Assembly (NCBI RefSeq): GCF_019175285.1
Contig: NC_056528.1
Span: forward strand, 15,507,569 to 15,571,568
DNA length: 64,000 bases
From: Sceloporus undulatus
Lineage: Eukaryota > Chordata > Lepidosauria > Squamata > Phrynosomatidae
Direction: 5' to 3'
In this document: positions 1-43,140 of the stretch, in pieces
Position numbering within the stretch: position 1 is the stretch's first letter
Layout: each line of letters starts with the position of its first letter
Made by a program: the position numbers and the translations under genes
Notes under the pieces: model-generated
The model's database searches: none
What the model saw: the letters and a program-made list of their open reading frames with translations, nothing else
What the model was told of the DNA's origin: nothing

Positions 1-3000
1 TCCCAGAAGCCCTTCCGGAAGACCAATATGGCGTTGTCGGAGGTAAGAGTCCCTGTATCACTTACGAATGAATCTACCACCCTGTATGGCAGTCTGTTCC
101 ACGGCTGAACTGTTCTTCCTAATGTTCAGGTGCGATCTCTTTTTTGTCATTTGAATCCATTGGTTCACATTCTAGTTTCTGGAGCAGCAGAAAACAAGTC
201 AAATATTCAAGCGGTGATGTGAAATCCAAGTCACAAATGATGTGTGTGAATTGAGACCAATGGCTGCTGCAGTTTGCTCTTGATTCTTCATATTGCCAGC
301 AGTCCTTAGCTCTGTCTCTTTCTTCTGCTGCAGGATCTCCGCATTCTGTCTCCGGAGACCGACAGTGGATTTGTGGGGTCTGAAGCCAGCAGAGTGTCCC
401 CCTTGGCACAGATGCCAAAGCACCACTCATCCCAGTTGAGGTATGATGCTTCTCTTCCCTTTATCTGTCCTGTCTCTCATTCTCTCTTCTCTCTGTGGGA
501 AATCCAGCAAGGAGATGCAAAATCTGTTGTGGCCGAGCTCAAAATGGACCAGGAGGCTGCCTGCTATCCACCTCTGTTCCACTTAAGTTGAATTAGAATA
601 AGTGATCTCACATACCCTCCAACTGCTCCCTTTGGACTGATTAATCCTCTGCCATCCCACTTTTTTAGCTGATTTTAAAATGTCCCGGTTTCTTTCTCCT
701 CCCCCCACATTCCCTTTTTGCCATTCAGCTCGCTTCAATTATGGCAAACTGAGTTGAAAGTGGAAATGTAGCTAACTCAACAGGGGAAGAAGGGCTTGAA
801 TCTTGCCCTTCCCAGCAAGCTCAGGCAAAAGCAAATAGGTGCAGCTTTTCCTTATACTCTTCCACATTGGTAACTTTTACCATCTTGACCGCACTCTGAT
901 GATGTTTGGCCATACATGTCTTGGGGAGGTACAATGATCAGAGGAAAGTGGGACTGAATAGCTGGACAGAATGGTTAAGAAGCATTCCACCATGCCAATA
1001 ATCTGTCTTGTATTCAGATCCCATGGTATGATGGGAGAATCAGTCCCTACCAATGGAGCCCACCACCCAGCTCCTCAGAAGAAGGGAGCCATTGTGATGG
1101 AACCACAAGGGGCAGATGTATCTCCCAGGAACCGGCCATCAGAGAGTGGGCTCCAGAGACGAAGCCTGTCCAAAAGAGTCCCACACCGGATCCGCTCTCC
1201 TCGACAGCGGACGAACAACATTGCCAGTGAGATGGAGCCTGGCACTGAGAGCTGTGAGTTTTTTATCCTTTAATAGTACAACAAGTATACATTTGCAAGA
1301 ATTCAAAGGTATACTCATGTTAGTCTGGAAAGTCATCCAAAGAAGTAGACTCAAGTCTATAGAAGCCCATGTTGTCAACCTCTCTCTCTTAGTCTCAAAG
1401 ATGCTACAAGATCTTTTTGCATACTGATATGCATTTGTTGTAAATAACAAGAAACTCCTTACTCTCCACCAGTCCGTGGTGTAGTGAAAGCAGTGCTCAC
1501 AGGGTTGGGAAGTCATGATTTCCTGATCAGCAGGAACAATGGTGGCATCTAGCACCCATATCAATCACAATCTCAGAAGCATAAGTAGCTGGCTTCTACT
1601 GAGTCAGAATATTGGTCTATCTAGCTAAGCATTCTCAGCTCTAACTGGAAATAATGGGTTCCATTTCAAGGTTTCAGGTGGGAACTTTTCCTAGACCTAT
1701 TTGGGCACTTCCCCCCACCTCACACACACACACACAAAATAAAGACTGCAACTCTCCCCTTAAAAAAATAAACACTTCAAACTTACTGTAGAAGATTAAA
1801 ATTTAGTCCCAGATCATATATCAGGGCTGTATGTCATAAATTTCCACATTGAGGGTTATGTGTCGATTGTACTATACAACCCTTGTGTTGAGTGGTGATG
1901 CTGTACCACTCAGTGCACCATCCAGTGTGCTTTTGCATGCACAATGGCATCCCGTGCACAACTTTGCTGCTGCAACCTGGAATGGAAGGCGGACATTCTG
2001 CGGTGGACTTTGGACTGAAATCCTTTTGTTACTCCTTGATTCGAGAAGGCCCATTGAATCCAAGAGACTGGTCTACATGTTGAGCCACCATTCAACAATT
2101 GGTTGAATGGGTCTACTCTCATGAGGACTAACCAACAGGATGCTAGTCAACACATCTTACACAGGGAACTTACACAGGTATCAGATGCTAACTGAATTGT
2201 GGCTTCAGTGTGTGTCCCTGTGTCCCTTTTCACCAGCTCACAACAACTCAGAAGCTGAGGCCGAATTGCCCAGTAGACATGGCACTTACAATCTCCTTCC
2301 GGATGAACCAAAACGCTCTTGTTCTCCCAGTTCCTCCGCTACGTCGCTTTCCCCGTCTCGGATGCACTCCTACAGTCTTCTGAACTCCCGCATGGAACGA
2401 GAGTAAGTACGCCTTGACAGAGAGGTGCAAGGAAGATGGGTAGTGATTCGGTGGGCAGAGGGAGGACCTTGTCTTTGGGGGACAAGAGGATGTACACACT
2501 CTTCCACAGATGTAGCTGTGTTAGTATGTTGTAACAATGTTGGCTTCAATTCCGGACTATACTCATTGAATTGGTGGGATTTACCTATGTGTTGACTCAC
2601 CATACTCACCATGTTCTCTACTTGGGTCTTCTCTACTTGGGACTAAACAAGTCATTCAAGACAAGGAGGCAGATCTGGACTGGGCTCTCTCTGGTAACTA
2701 TTGCATAGCCTCCCAAAACCACTGAATAAGGAGGTACTAGATGCCTCCTTACCCAATGCTGAAATAAGTAGTTACCCTAAATTGCACTAGCATAAACACC
2801 AACATAGGGCAAAACCATTGCATGGGGTGGTACTGGATGTCTCCTTACCCAATGTTGGAATCAATAGTTAATCTCAGGTGCACTAGCATAAACAAAAGTT
2901 TCTGGCCTATGTTGTTTCTAACATATTACTATCCTTTATGCCTTGATGTCCTGTTTCCTTCACTTTTCTGTAATGTTTCTGAAATGAAAGTGTGTGTGTT

Positions 3001-6000
3001 TCAAAAATACGTGATTCTGCAAGAGCTTCTCCAGAAAGAAGCATTTAACTATTCGACTCCTAACCTTTAGTACAGCCCTGAAGCTGTAGGAAGCCTATAG
3101 TTCGGTTGACTTATCTACGAGTATCTAAGGGTTAACTCCTCCAGTGAAGGCATTTTGCCTGCAGCTGGTTGTAATTTACAGTTTAATAGGTACAGACTAT
3201 AAATAAAGAGGCCCAACCAAGAATGGTGAGAGCCATTAGGGAATAGTCAACCCCTTAATCTGCTTGCTTTGGTCTTGCCAAGGAGTTGGGTTCTCCCCCC
3301 TCCCCCTCTGCTCAAGAATCCCACTTTGCTTTCCTGGTTCATTACATATTTTGGTCCTAATTACCAAATGTTTTTCATTACTAGTGTTTCCAAAATGTCA
3401 TGTGGGAACGTTCAAGAAAGCAAAGCAAAACAGTGAATATGACTGTATTGTATTAGGATCTGCAGCCCTAGTAATCTCGGCTGTCTATCAAAAGAACGCC
3501 CAACTGCTAATCCTTACGTCTGCGTTTGGAAGTGTAGGGATCATGTGTGTTGGAAATAGCTGGGAAATTGTGTAGGACTTGGAATGGTTTCGATGAAGCT
3601 TTGGAGGTTTGTTTCACTCCTCAGATGTACAGTGGCAGAATCAGATTGTGCAAAATCAATATCCAAAGGACCAAAATAACATCTTTTGCAAGACATGATT
3701 GCATAAAATGATTTTTTAAAAACCATAAGAGAATGTATTTGTTTTGTTGGTTTCCATAAAACATGTAGATGTAAGATTACAAGTGCTTGTAATTTTGAAA
3801 TGACAGTGGTTTGTAGTCATCTCCTGATCTGACCCTGCCAAACTTGATAGAAATGTCAGTCACCCATATACCCTAAGTAGCGGATGCAGAATACTGGCCA
3901 ATATCATGTAGATTTACAATCTTGTAAATTTATTTGTAGAATTATTATTGTTATTGTTAGTTTTCTTGATCCAGAATGTGTATCACCTGAATATAGAGTA
4001 GAATAATCCTGCCCTCCTCTTGTAGAAGGCTCCTTTTAATCAATCCTGTCTTGACTTGTTCCTGATATTAGCCAGGCTATCGCAGCTTTGCAGGATGAAG
4101 TTTCACAGCTGCGGCAAAGTCTGGATGAGACCCTCCATGGACCTTTTGGTTACCCAAAGCACTCCTCCTCTCCACGTGCCTCTAAACTCCCGATGCCACC
4201 CCAGAACAGTGCCAGCTTCTTCACAAGTGCCGATCCCACGCGGTAAGTCATGACCAGCTTCATCTTTGGATGATGTTGCACCCAAGTTTGCTGTCGGTGG
4301 TGTAGACCAAGATGATGTATCATGCAAAAAATTATTCTTTATGTCCCACCGCTATCTCAACCTATAGCAAAACCTCGGGGAAAAGAGCAGTTGAATCTGA
4401 GGATATGCCTTCTCCGATCAAATCAGAAGAGCGGATGAGAAGATCATCACTCGGCCGAGGTGGGACTCAGGAAGACCTCAGTAAGTAGCAGATATTAGGT
4501 TGGCATAACCTATGCAGGCATAACTAGGGGCTGCATCTTTGTGTGTAATTCTTTTTGGATGTTGTGAAAAGTGGAAACTGGATTGGTTTCTCAAGGTGAA
4601 AACTGGAGGGGTCTTCTGTACCTTTAACAGTTGTGTAGAAAAGGGAACCTCAGTCACACACATACCAGTCTGATGAATTGTGTTGTCCCTGCTTTTATTT
4701 CCAGCCCCAACAGGGTCAGATTACTCTACACCAAAGTCCCAGAAAGGAAGACAGAAAGAAGTCTCCCCTTCTAGGATGGAAAACCCAAAGCAGTCCACCC
4801 TACGAGGACCTTATACAGGTTTGTGTAGATCTCTCCCTCTCACTTTCATTGGCATGGATCTTACAGGTAGTCCTAACTTTAGTAAATACACTGAATTACA
4901 GGATATATACAACTTTTGAAGCACCATTCCACAGTTGATTCAATGGGTCTACTCTAGTTGGGATTGCCTATAGGATTCAGGGCAGTGCCTTGCTCTATAT
5001 TCCACTTGCACTTCCTTCCCATCCCATAACATCTGGAAGGCTGTAGGTTTTCCACCCCACCATTGCAGTTGAGTGTATTTTATGTGTGCTATTTCCTCCT
5101 CCTTCAAGTTGGATCAGGAACCCAGTAGACCTATTGTTGGATGGTGAATCAACACTTATACAGATCTCTTTGATTCCATGGGTCTACTCTAGTTTGGGCT
5201 AATAGTAGGATTCAAGGCATTGGGTTTCTTTGTGGTTGATTTTGTAGGGACACCCTATGCTTTTCCAAACCAAGCATCCCGAGAACCACGGATCATCAAA
5301 GGCACATCCCTCTGTTCCCATTGCCAAGGAGCCAAGACACACCTTGGAGAAGCACTCACAAGTACCCCAAGCACCAATGAGATTGAAGGTACCAATTCCA
5401 CTGGCGCTGTCTGCTCAATAGTTTTCAGAGAGTGCCTTGTATTTGTTGGTGCATAGAAACTCTTAGCTTCTTCCCAAAGATATAAAAAACCACTGGTAAT
5501 TGTGTAGTAGCCTTCACCAACCTGCGTGTGTTGGGCTACAACTTCCNNNNNNNNNNATTGGGGGTTACAGTCCTACGTAGGTGGAGGGTGGCAGGCAAAG
5601 GAAAGCTCATCCTTTACAATCCAGACCAGAGAGTAGTAGAGAATTCCTAATATGCAGCTGACCCACCTATATTTTCTTATTGATGGCACTGATCTAAGTT
5701 TTTTGTGGTCAGTGATTTCAAAAATCTGTGCAATAATTCTATATATATCTTGCAAGTGGTATTATGGGAGGAGATGCTGAGGCTAAGGGAGAATGGCTTG
5801 AAAAGAGCTAAATGACTGATAGTTGTGCTTTCTAATCTGGGCAGATTTCTGGGCACATTTTCTCAGAGATCACTGTGCTTTGGTGGAGGGACTGTGACTT
5901 TCATATAAGCTGCTTCCAGCTTCCTCTTTGCTCATGGTTTAAATGAGCTCCATGCCCAAAGTGAGACTCAAATGATATTGCCTTTTTGTTTTAGGATCTG

Positions 6001-6134
6001 ATTCCCAGAAGGATTCATTTGGAACTTCTCGGCATACCACTCAAAAGAAGACAGAAGCACCGACATGCCTTTTCTGCAGAGATACCGGGAAGCGCAAAAC
6101 AAAGGTTGTGCATGGTGAGAGAGAACATGCATCC

Positions 6135-6185
<51 letters not shown>

Positions 6186-7169
6186 TATACATATACGCAC
6201 ATAGATATACCCAGGCAGTACATGTGACCGCACATGCATACAGGCTGTACAACAAATGACCATGTGTCTTGACAAGGCAAATCGACATCCTGTTTTCTCT
6301 TCTTCTTTTTCCCTTCTCAGGACAAAACCACACCAGAGAGGACATCCATACGCAAGACTCTGGTGGACAACAGAAAAGTCACCATCACCATCCATCACAA
6401 CGACCTGGCCTCTGGTACACTGCGGTCCCACCACAAGTTCCCACCATTGGCTACATCCCTACTATTCCGTTGGCACCTTATCCTCTGTCATCTATAATGT
6501 AAGGAACCTTCATTATTCAAAAAGTGTCTTATGCTAGGTGCTAGACTAAGTCTTCAGCCTTTGGATTATTTTTATTAAGTCTAGAATTCTTTTACACTCT
6601 TTATATAGTTTTACTTCTGTGCCTCTCCAAAATCCTAGTCGAAGCTTCGTATCAGTGGATCTGAGTATCCGCAGTCAGTAAGCCCTGTTGTACCCACACA
6701 TGTCACACCACCTTTAGAGAAAATGGGACTTCAGGTCCTGCATTTTTTTTGTATCAGTGAGGTGTGTGTACATCTGCAAGAGATCCCCCATGGATATAAA
6801 GGTCCAACTTTACTTGTAGGCCAACTTTCATGGCTTTTCCCTTTTCTTTTTCTTTTCCCCCTTTGCAGATATCCTCCTCCTCTAGTGACTACCTCAACCT
6901 CTCTCTCCTCCGCTGGTCTTCCAGTTTACAACCATAGAAAGTTCCAACCTGCAGAGCTGAAAACCTGGGCTTCCTGGCGGAGACTGCGAGCAAATCCTCA
7001 CTACTCCTCAGCACTCGACTCTGATGACCGCATGCAGGATCTGAACTGCTCCCTGGACCATGCTGTGGAAGTGGCCAAAGACATGAAGTCAACCACTCGG
7101 CGGATGAGCAGGTATTTGACTTGGGAACTGAATAAAGTGAGGAGTCTGCGGGAATCCTGTCTCTTTTGA
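1..7169 (+). CDS. AKNA: AKNA, microtubule organization protein / AT-hook factor (3' part)
   Basis: C-terminal part of AKNA, a centrosomal microtubule-organising protein first described as an AT-hook transcription factor. Coding exons: 1-42 (left end cut by the window), 334-440, 1018-1253, 2237-2402, 4072-4242, 4368-4480, 4705-4818, 5248-5388, 5995-6114, 6321-6498 and 6869-7169. All have AG/GT borders and join in one frame, giving 562 residues and a TGA. Recognition rests on remembered human AKNA: SPETDSGFVGSE early, a coiled-coil-like QAIAALQDEVSQLRQSLDET stretch, LRGPYTG, two CxxC knuckles (CSHC, CLFC), RPGLWY before a Pro/Tyr-rich patch, and the terminal LRESCLF. The human AT-hook core (RGRP) has no counterpart in these exons. 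The 5388 donor (gtacca) is weak. Human AKNA is about 1440 residues, so over half, including most of the AKNA domain, lies left of the window. Convergent with STXBP1. Confidence 0.95.
80..215 (+). mobile_element. CR1 LINE 3' end remnant
   Basis: 'cttcctaatgttcaggtg' preceded by 'tctgttccacggctgaact' is the conserved end of amniote CR1 3' UTRs. It lies in an AKNA intron. Confidence 0.6.
5547..5556. other. Assembly gap (10 N)
   Basis: Ten Ns in the AKNA intron between the exons ending at 5388 and starting at 5995. The true length is unknown. Confidence 0.99.
6135..6180. repeat. (TA)n(CA)n microsatellite
   Basis: Alternating TA then CA dinucleotides, directly after the AKNA exon ending at 6114. 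Confidence 0.95.
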
Positions 7170-8980
7170 AGAAGGAGAGAACCAAGGAACTAAAATCCTA
7201 CTAGAGCTGCAAGAGAAAAAAATAGTGGACCAAGATGCCTAATGTGTGGAAAGGAATTGTGATAGGATATTCCAGGGATTTGATGTGCCAAAGAAGAATA
7301 CCAAAGTCACTTAATTTTCTGGAGCAACGTCCCTTCTCCATTGGCGAGTAGCAGTCTTGGATGCCAAGGAGTATAAGAAAGTCCAAATCAGATGATTTAA
7401 GGGGTGTACGCTTGAAATTTAAGCGGTGTATGCCAGCATTTTCATACAATATAGTCGACTAGAGTCTGCAGCTAAGAACCGAGTAACTATATTGGTGGAA
7501 GAAAAGGTGGCTTAGTAGCAAAGGATCAGGAGCCAGTAGTACTGGAATCACATGGGGACAGCAACGGAAGCCATTCAACTCAGACGATAAAAGCTCAGGA
7601 ACCAGTAGGTTCAGCTTTATGGTTTTGTTGTCATGCCCTACTCCTGGTCTAAAAAGAAGGGCTTTGTACTGACATAAGTGAGACTTAAGCTGCTAGTCAC
7701 CAATAGGATTCCAGCCTGCAAAATGTTGCTCCTGCCCTACCCTGAAAAAGTGACACCATTTTCTGTCTCTTGAAGTCTGCTCTACATTCACTTTACCTCT
7801 TCTCAGTTATGAAAGAGCAAAGTAGTGGCAGCTTTGGGATCAAAACATGATGTTTTGTTGTTTGTATAGAACAAGGATGAAGAAAGTAGGAGAAAGTTCT
7901 GAAAACGCACTCTGGAAAGTATGTATCTGTTGCCTTTGATCAGCACCTGAGAACCCTCTTGAAAGCCCAAGATCATGAGACAGTCTTCCAGATACTGGAC
8001 TGCAGCCCCCAGGATTCCTCGCCACTGGGGCTTCTGCAGGTTGTAGTCCAAAAACATCCGGAAGGCCACTCAATTCCCATCCCTGCCCAACTCCTCCAGC
8101 ACTGGTTGAGTTGACCACATCTTCTTGGAATGCTTTTCTTCCTTGCCTCAACCTTTATGTTGCCTTATGTTTCAAAACCCCTTTTGCAAGGCTGCATTTA
8201 GTCCATCAAGAAGTGAGTGCCACCTTGTTGCACTGTGAAGGTACTTCATCTCTACTTCTTCTTCTTCCCTCCTGCTTTGGTGAGATACCTATTTCCTTGA
8301 AGGCATCTAAGAAACCTGAAGGGGAATGCCTTGAAGCTCTTACGGTGACTGGTTGGCCAGGCACCATTCTTTCTCCTGGTATGGAATGATTTCCAGTTTC
8401 TTCTGGGAAGAAGCACTGGCTCAACATCAGATGCTGCTGCAACAAAACCTATTTTCATTGTTGTTCATCACTCAATATTATATATTCAAAGGTACCACAG
8501 GAATGGATGGAGGAAACTGAATGGCCTCACAGCATCACTAACTCATGACCCATAAGGACTTTGTGGATAGAAGCAAATACCTACCTCAGGTCTCATATGT
8601 CCCTGTACGAGTGAGAGAGACTTAGTTTGCAAAGCCTGTGTGGTTCTGATTTCCATTTGGCATTATAGGAAAGAAAAACGGATGGATGGGTTTGTTTGCT
8701 TCACCTTTTAGGCAAGGTAGTTGGCCATTGCCTTCCTCTGAAATACAGCCAGCCACAAATGAATTTTGTGAACTCAACCATGGTTGTGAGTTTGCAAGGT
8801 AATGTGTGTGTGTGTGTGTGTTTTGCTAGAACGGTTGCAACAAAAAATGTGAAAGAGCCAAGCTTGTAGCGTTCTCAGCATTCCTGTTTCTTAATCAAAT
8901 AGCACCCTCATTTGGAGGGATCTTTTGTATAAGAATGTTGTTGTTTTTTGCTAAATAAATGATTCTTTTCTGTGTGTTTT
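7170..8980 (+). other. AKNA: AKNA 3' untranslated region
   Basis: About 1.8 kb after the AKNA stop with no supported coding exon. It ends at an AATAAA at 8954-8959 followed by a GT/T-rich stretch (tgtgtgttttttt), the usual layout of a vertebrate cleavage site. The exact cleavage position is inferred. It contains a short GT repeat near 8804-8821. Confidence 0.6.
8954..8959 (+). terminator. AKNA: AKNA poly(A) signal
   Basis: Canonical AATAAA with a downstream GT/T-rich element within 30 bases. It is the first well-formed signal after the AKNA stop. Confidence 0.65.
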
Positions 8981-9294
8981 TTTAAATATTTAAGAGTTCG
9001 CAGTTTCTGGTCGGGTGCTGAGCAAGGATTACTTCAATCAAATATGACATACAAAAATGTAAAGACTGCCATGGCTTCACAACAAGAGACCGAGGTTTGT
9101 AGTTTGGTGGAACGCTTCAGCTGACGATGTTAAATACCTCTCCAAACTGCAAATCCCAGGACTCCAAAGGATGTTGCCATGGCAGTTAAAGTGGAATCAT
9201 AGCAATATAATTACACAGTGAGAAAAAAGAAGGTCTAGTCCACTAGTCTCCCCACCAAACTTCCATATTGAATCAATTCTCTTTTACCGCATCG
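8981..9294. other. Gap between the convergent AKNA and STXBP1 3' ends
   Basis: About 300 bp between the predicted ends of the two genes. It holds a degraded fold-back MITE (about 9093-9200) whose arms carry a 'caaatcccaggactcc' type motif and 'gccatggcagttaaagtgg', the same family as the copy at 47919. No coding potential seen. Confidence 0.5.
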
Positions 9295-9310
9295 GACGGG
9301 ACAGCAAATC

Positions 9311-9316
9311 TTTATT
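9311..9316 (-). terminator. STXBP1: STXBP1 distal poly(A) signal
   Basis: AATAAA on the minus strand, followed by GATTTGCTG. It is the last good signal before AKNA, about 2.97 kb past the STXBP1 stop. Assignment to STXBP1 is by position and strand. Confidence 0.55.
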
Positions 9317-10170
9317 GACTCCAAGTGCTTTTGTTTAAAGTACAGAACAGCTATACAGAGATGACACATTTTTGTGCTTCGACAGTTCCAAACACTGAAA
9401 TTTCAAGAATAAAAACAACTCCAGCAACAATTCTTTTAAACCTTCTCGCTTTTTCCCTCCTTTTGTTATCGTTTCCATACACGCAACTGATCAAAAGGAC
9501 AAAAACAGACCTAAAACCAAAAAAGGGGGGGAGACCCTGAAGCAGTTGCAATGCTAAATTATTATCATTATTATTTTTATAGGGATGCAGGAAAAGTAGT
9601 AGAAGTGGGCGACAAAACAGTTACCAGTGCAATACGAACCCAGCCTTCGCCCTAAGAATATATAATATTACGGGCAAGAAAACAGAGGTAAATGGAGCAC
9701 CGGAAAATGGCCGAAAACGTCGGGGAAATCCCTTCCTCTCCATTATTTCCAAACAGCCTTTCCCAACTGAGAATCTTCTGGATGAATTGGATTAAAACTC
9801 CCATCATCCCCAAATAACATGTTTGGATGATAGGGAATGTAATCCAAAGGGACACCCAACTGAGCCAGTTTGTTCTTGGAAGAGAAGGCAAGGAAGGGTA
9901 CGACCGAAGGGGCTTTAAGAGAAAAAATACTCTCAAAAATAGATATTTTAATAACCGCAGAAAGCTAATGCAGCCATTTTTGGGGAGGGAAATGAGATTT
10001 TAGAAACAAAATTAAAGGAACCGGTTAACCACTTTATGACAACACAAGACAAAATCAGTTCTTCCTATACATACAGTCTGCAATGGGGGGGATAAAGGGT
10101 GGGATAAGAGTCACAAAGAAAGATCCCTGGCATGATTCACAAGATTTTACTATTGGACAACAATGGCTAA

Positions 10171-10203
10171 TAATAGTAGTAGTAGTAGTAGTAGTAGTAG
10201 TAA
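10171..10203. repeat. (TAG)n microsatellite
   Basis: About ten TAG units within the predicted STXBP1 3' UTR. Confidence 0.9.
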
Positions 10204-10652
10204 TGCCCAAAGGGTACAAGGCAAAACCTGATTCACATTGTTAATGGAGGGAGGCGCGAAATCACACTATCCAGCCCAAGTTAAAGCATTAAACACAATT
10301 TAAAACCACATGCTAAAAAATTCCCTTTGAAAAAAAGTGGATGGGACATGAAAGTGTTTTCCCTTTGGATGGGCTGCATCTGTCCATTTTTCACGAAGCA
10401 TAGGTTCTGGACTGTAAAGATTCGTGTCTATCTAGGATTCTTCTCATCATGGCTTCACAACATTTATAAGCCCATTTTGGACCATTTTCTAAATATTTTC
10501 AAATCTTTGTAACATAACGCATTTTTCCCCGTCTCCTCTCCCCTGGGTCGAATGTAAGCCTTGGCTCTCTCTGACCAAAATTTTCTGGGCTAGAGAAGGA
10601 AAAAGGTAGGCAGGGGTGAGATATCTCCCCAACAAGCATAACAGCTTATGTC

Positions 10653-10882
10653 GGGGTGGGCAAAGTATGGCCCGCGGACCACATGCAACCCATCCAAGGC
10701 TAGGTTTGCATTTCCGTAATCCCCTACTTTGCCATTTTTTCCCAAGACAAAATGCCTTCTAGAGGATGTGGGGGGGACCTCCATAGCATGTTGAGGTCAT
10801 TTGGGGGCAAAAATTGTAGTCCTTTAAGGTCTTTCCAAGGAACTAATGGATCATGCTTACCTTCCATAGTTGCCCACCCCCA
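10653..10882. mobile_element. Probable hAT MITE (GGGGTGGGCAA ends)
   Basis: Ends 'ggggtgggcaaagtatggcc' and 'ccatagttgcccacccc' are inverted matches. It lies within the predicted STXBP1 3' UTR. No target duplication is clear. Confidence 0.5.
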
Positions 10883-12278
10883 TATTATACTGTGCCTAGT
10901 TGCTTCCAAAGTCCTGAGGATTATGGTTTCCAAAGAACTTGGCTAGCAACCTTGGCTTCCTCCAATGCACCGGGTTCAATGGAGCCGACAAGTCACGAAT
11001 ACACAGCTTAGGACACACACAACTCAAGCTATCACTTGCATAAAACCAGAGAAGCCAGGAGCCAAACTGATCTTTGGGCAAAGAATGCCCTTGTGTCATT
11101 CAAAGAAACATGGAAAACTGAGAAAGAGTAAGGTGCAGTGGTTAGAGCACTGGGCATGAATACATGAATTCAAGTTCCCAGGCAACCTTGAGTTAGTCAT
11201 TGTCTCTCTGCCTAATGTTCCTCAACAGAATCGGCAATTTGGGCAGGGAAAGATGTTAAAAGAATTAATAGAGCATCATCCCCTTTATTCACTTGCTATC
11301 AGGCTGGTTCAAAACCCAAAATGGCCACCAAAAGAAGTACTGGAAAGAAGGGGGGAAACATATTTACATTTCTTAATGAGATGAGAGGGACAAGTGCAAG
11401 ATCGAGGGGAGATTAGTCCAGGCATGCCAGAGTTACAAACTTCACAGCATTTAAAACGTTCCTTCAAAAAAAACAGAAGCGGTCGGAGAAAGCAAGTAAA
11501 GGAAATTTGGATAAGAACGCCTCCCGAAAGCCAACAACCTACACATCGAGAAACACAAAGAAAAACCCAAGACGACAATCCCAACGACAACAGCGCAAGG
11601 GTAGGTTTAAAAGAGACAGGGAGGGAAGGAGGGAGAGAGATTACAATGATATCCAAAAACGCAAGCAGCGTCCGATGCGCGGGAGAGAACATTCACAGTT
11701 TGTATCTGAGGTTAGGTACGAGGATCACAGAGCCATTAATAAGTCACAAGCATTCGTCCATCCAGGCAGAGAAAGAGAAAGAGGAAAGGAAAAGGAAAAT
11801 AAAAAATACATCGTTTAAAAAATAATTATCATTGTCATCATCGTCGTCGATCGCCAAGGATGGAGGGATGGATTCTTCAGAAATGGAATTTGGTTTTGGC
11901 GCTTTATTTCATCTGATACATACGGAGATAATATTTATATTATAGAATATATTATTCTTTTTTCTTTCTTTTTTTAACCTTTAGACACAATGCATAATTT
12001 TTTTCCCTGTCTTATTTACCTTTGCTTGAAATGGAGGGTGAAACGGATGGAAAAGGTGGAAGGGAAAACGAAGGGAAGGGAAGGTTCACCAAAATGCAAG
12101 AAAGAGGGTCGGACCGAGATCCAGAGGCAAGAAATGAAACCGGGACAGCAATGACCCCAGAAACAGGGGAAACTGGGATATGTTGGCCACAGGTCATTGC
12201 TTGTTTTGTGAGCGATGTTGGAGGGACAGTTTGGGTAAGAAGACAAGGAAAGAGGCGAGTGGGGTCATGTGTGGGTTT

Positions 12279-42773
<30,495 letters not shown>

Positions 42774-43140
42774 GATGCTGAGGCTGCTCTTGTTGCAAAG
42801 CTGGAGCAAAGCGGCTCCTCTGGTGCCTTGGCTGCTGCGGTCCTGGGTTCAAATCCTGCCTCTTGGCTGGGCTGCTCAGCTGACTGCAGAGAGGGAGGGA
42901 GGGAGGGAGGGAGGCGGTCCAGGCAAGGCGTGGCCGGATTGTGATGATGCTGATGATGCTGCCACGGATGCAGATGAAGGGAGGCTGACGTCACGGGCCC
43001 AGGCAGCCAATCAGCGCCTCGCCTCTGCTCAGCATCCTCCGCCCAGGGTCCCTCCTGGGCTGGCTCTGTCCAAGGGGAGGAGACCGAGGAGCTGCAAGAA
43101 AGCAACAACAACAGAGAGCAAGATAGAGACAAAGAGAAAT
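42774..43140 (-). promoter_or_regulatory. STXBP1: STXBP1 promoter / 5' UTR region
   Basis: GC- and CpG-rich sequence directly upstream of the STXBP1 start codon. It contains a perfect palindromic CRE, TGACGTCA, at 42986-42993, a CCAAT box (agccaatca) at 43007-43011 about 13 bp from it, and a GGGA repeat (42889-42913). A CRE plus CCAAT layout suits a neuronal gene with activity-responsive CREB input (inference). The transcription start cannot be fixed from sequence alone. Confidence 0.7.

Larger units (their letters stand above)
9295..12278 (-). other. STXBP1: STXBP1 3' untranslated region
   Basis: Minus-strand sequence after the STXBP1 stop. A distal AATAAA lies at 9311-9316 (TTTATT on the plus strand), and nearer candidates lie at 11903-11908 and 11284-11289, so alternative polyadenylation is possible. 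The full 3' UTR would be about 3 kb. It includes a (TAG)n run at 10171-10203, a probable hAT MITE at about 10653-10882 and GA-rich low-complexity DNA. The ORFs here are fortuitous. Confidence 0.6.

Noticed and set aside
11394-11825. 143-codon plus-strand open frame
   Set aside because: Antisense within the predicted STXBP1 3' UTR, low complexity and charged, with no domain.
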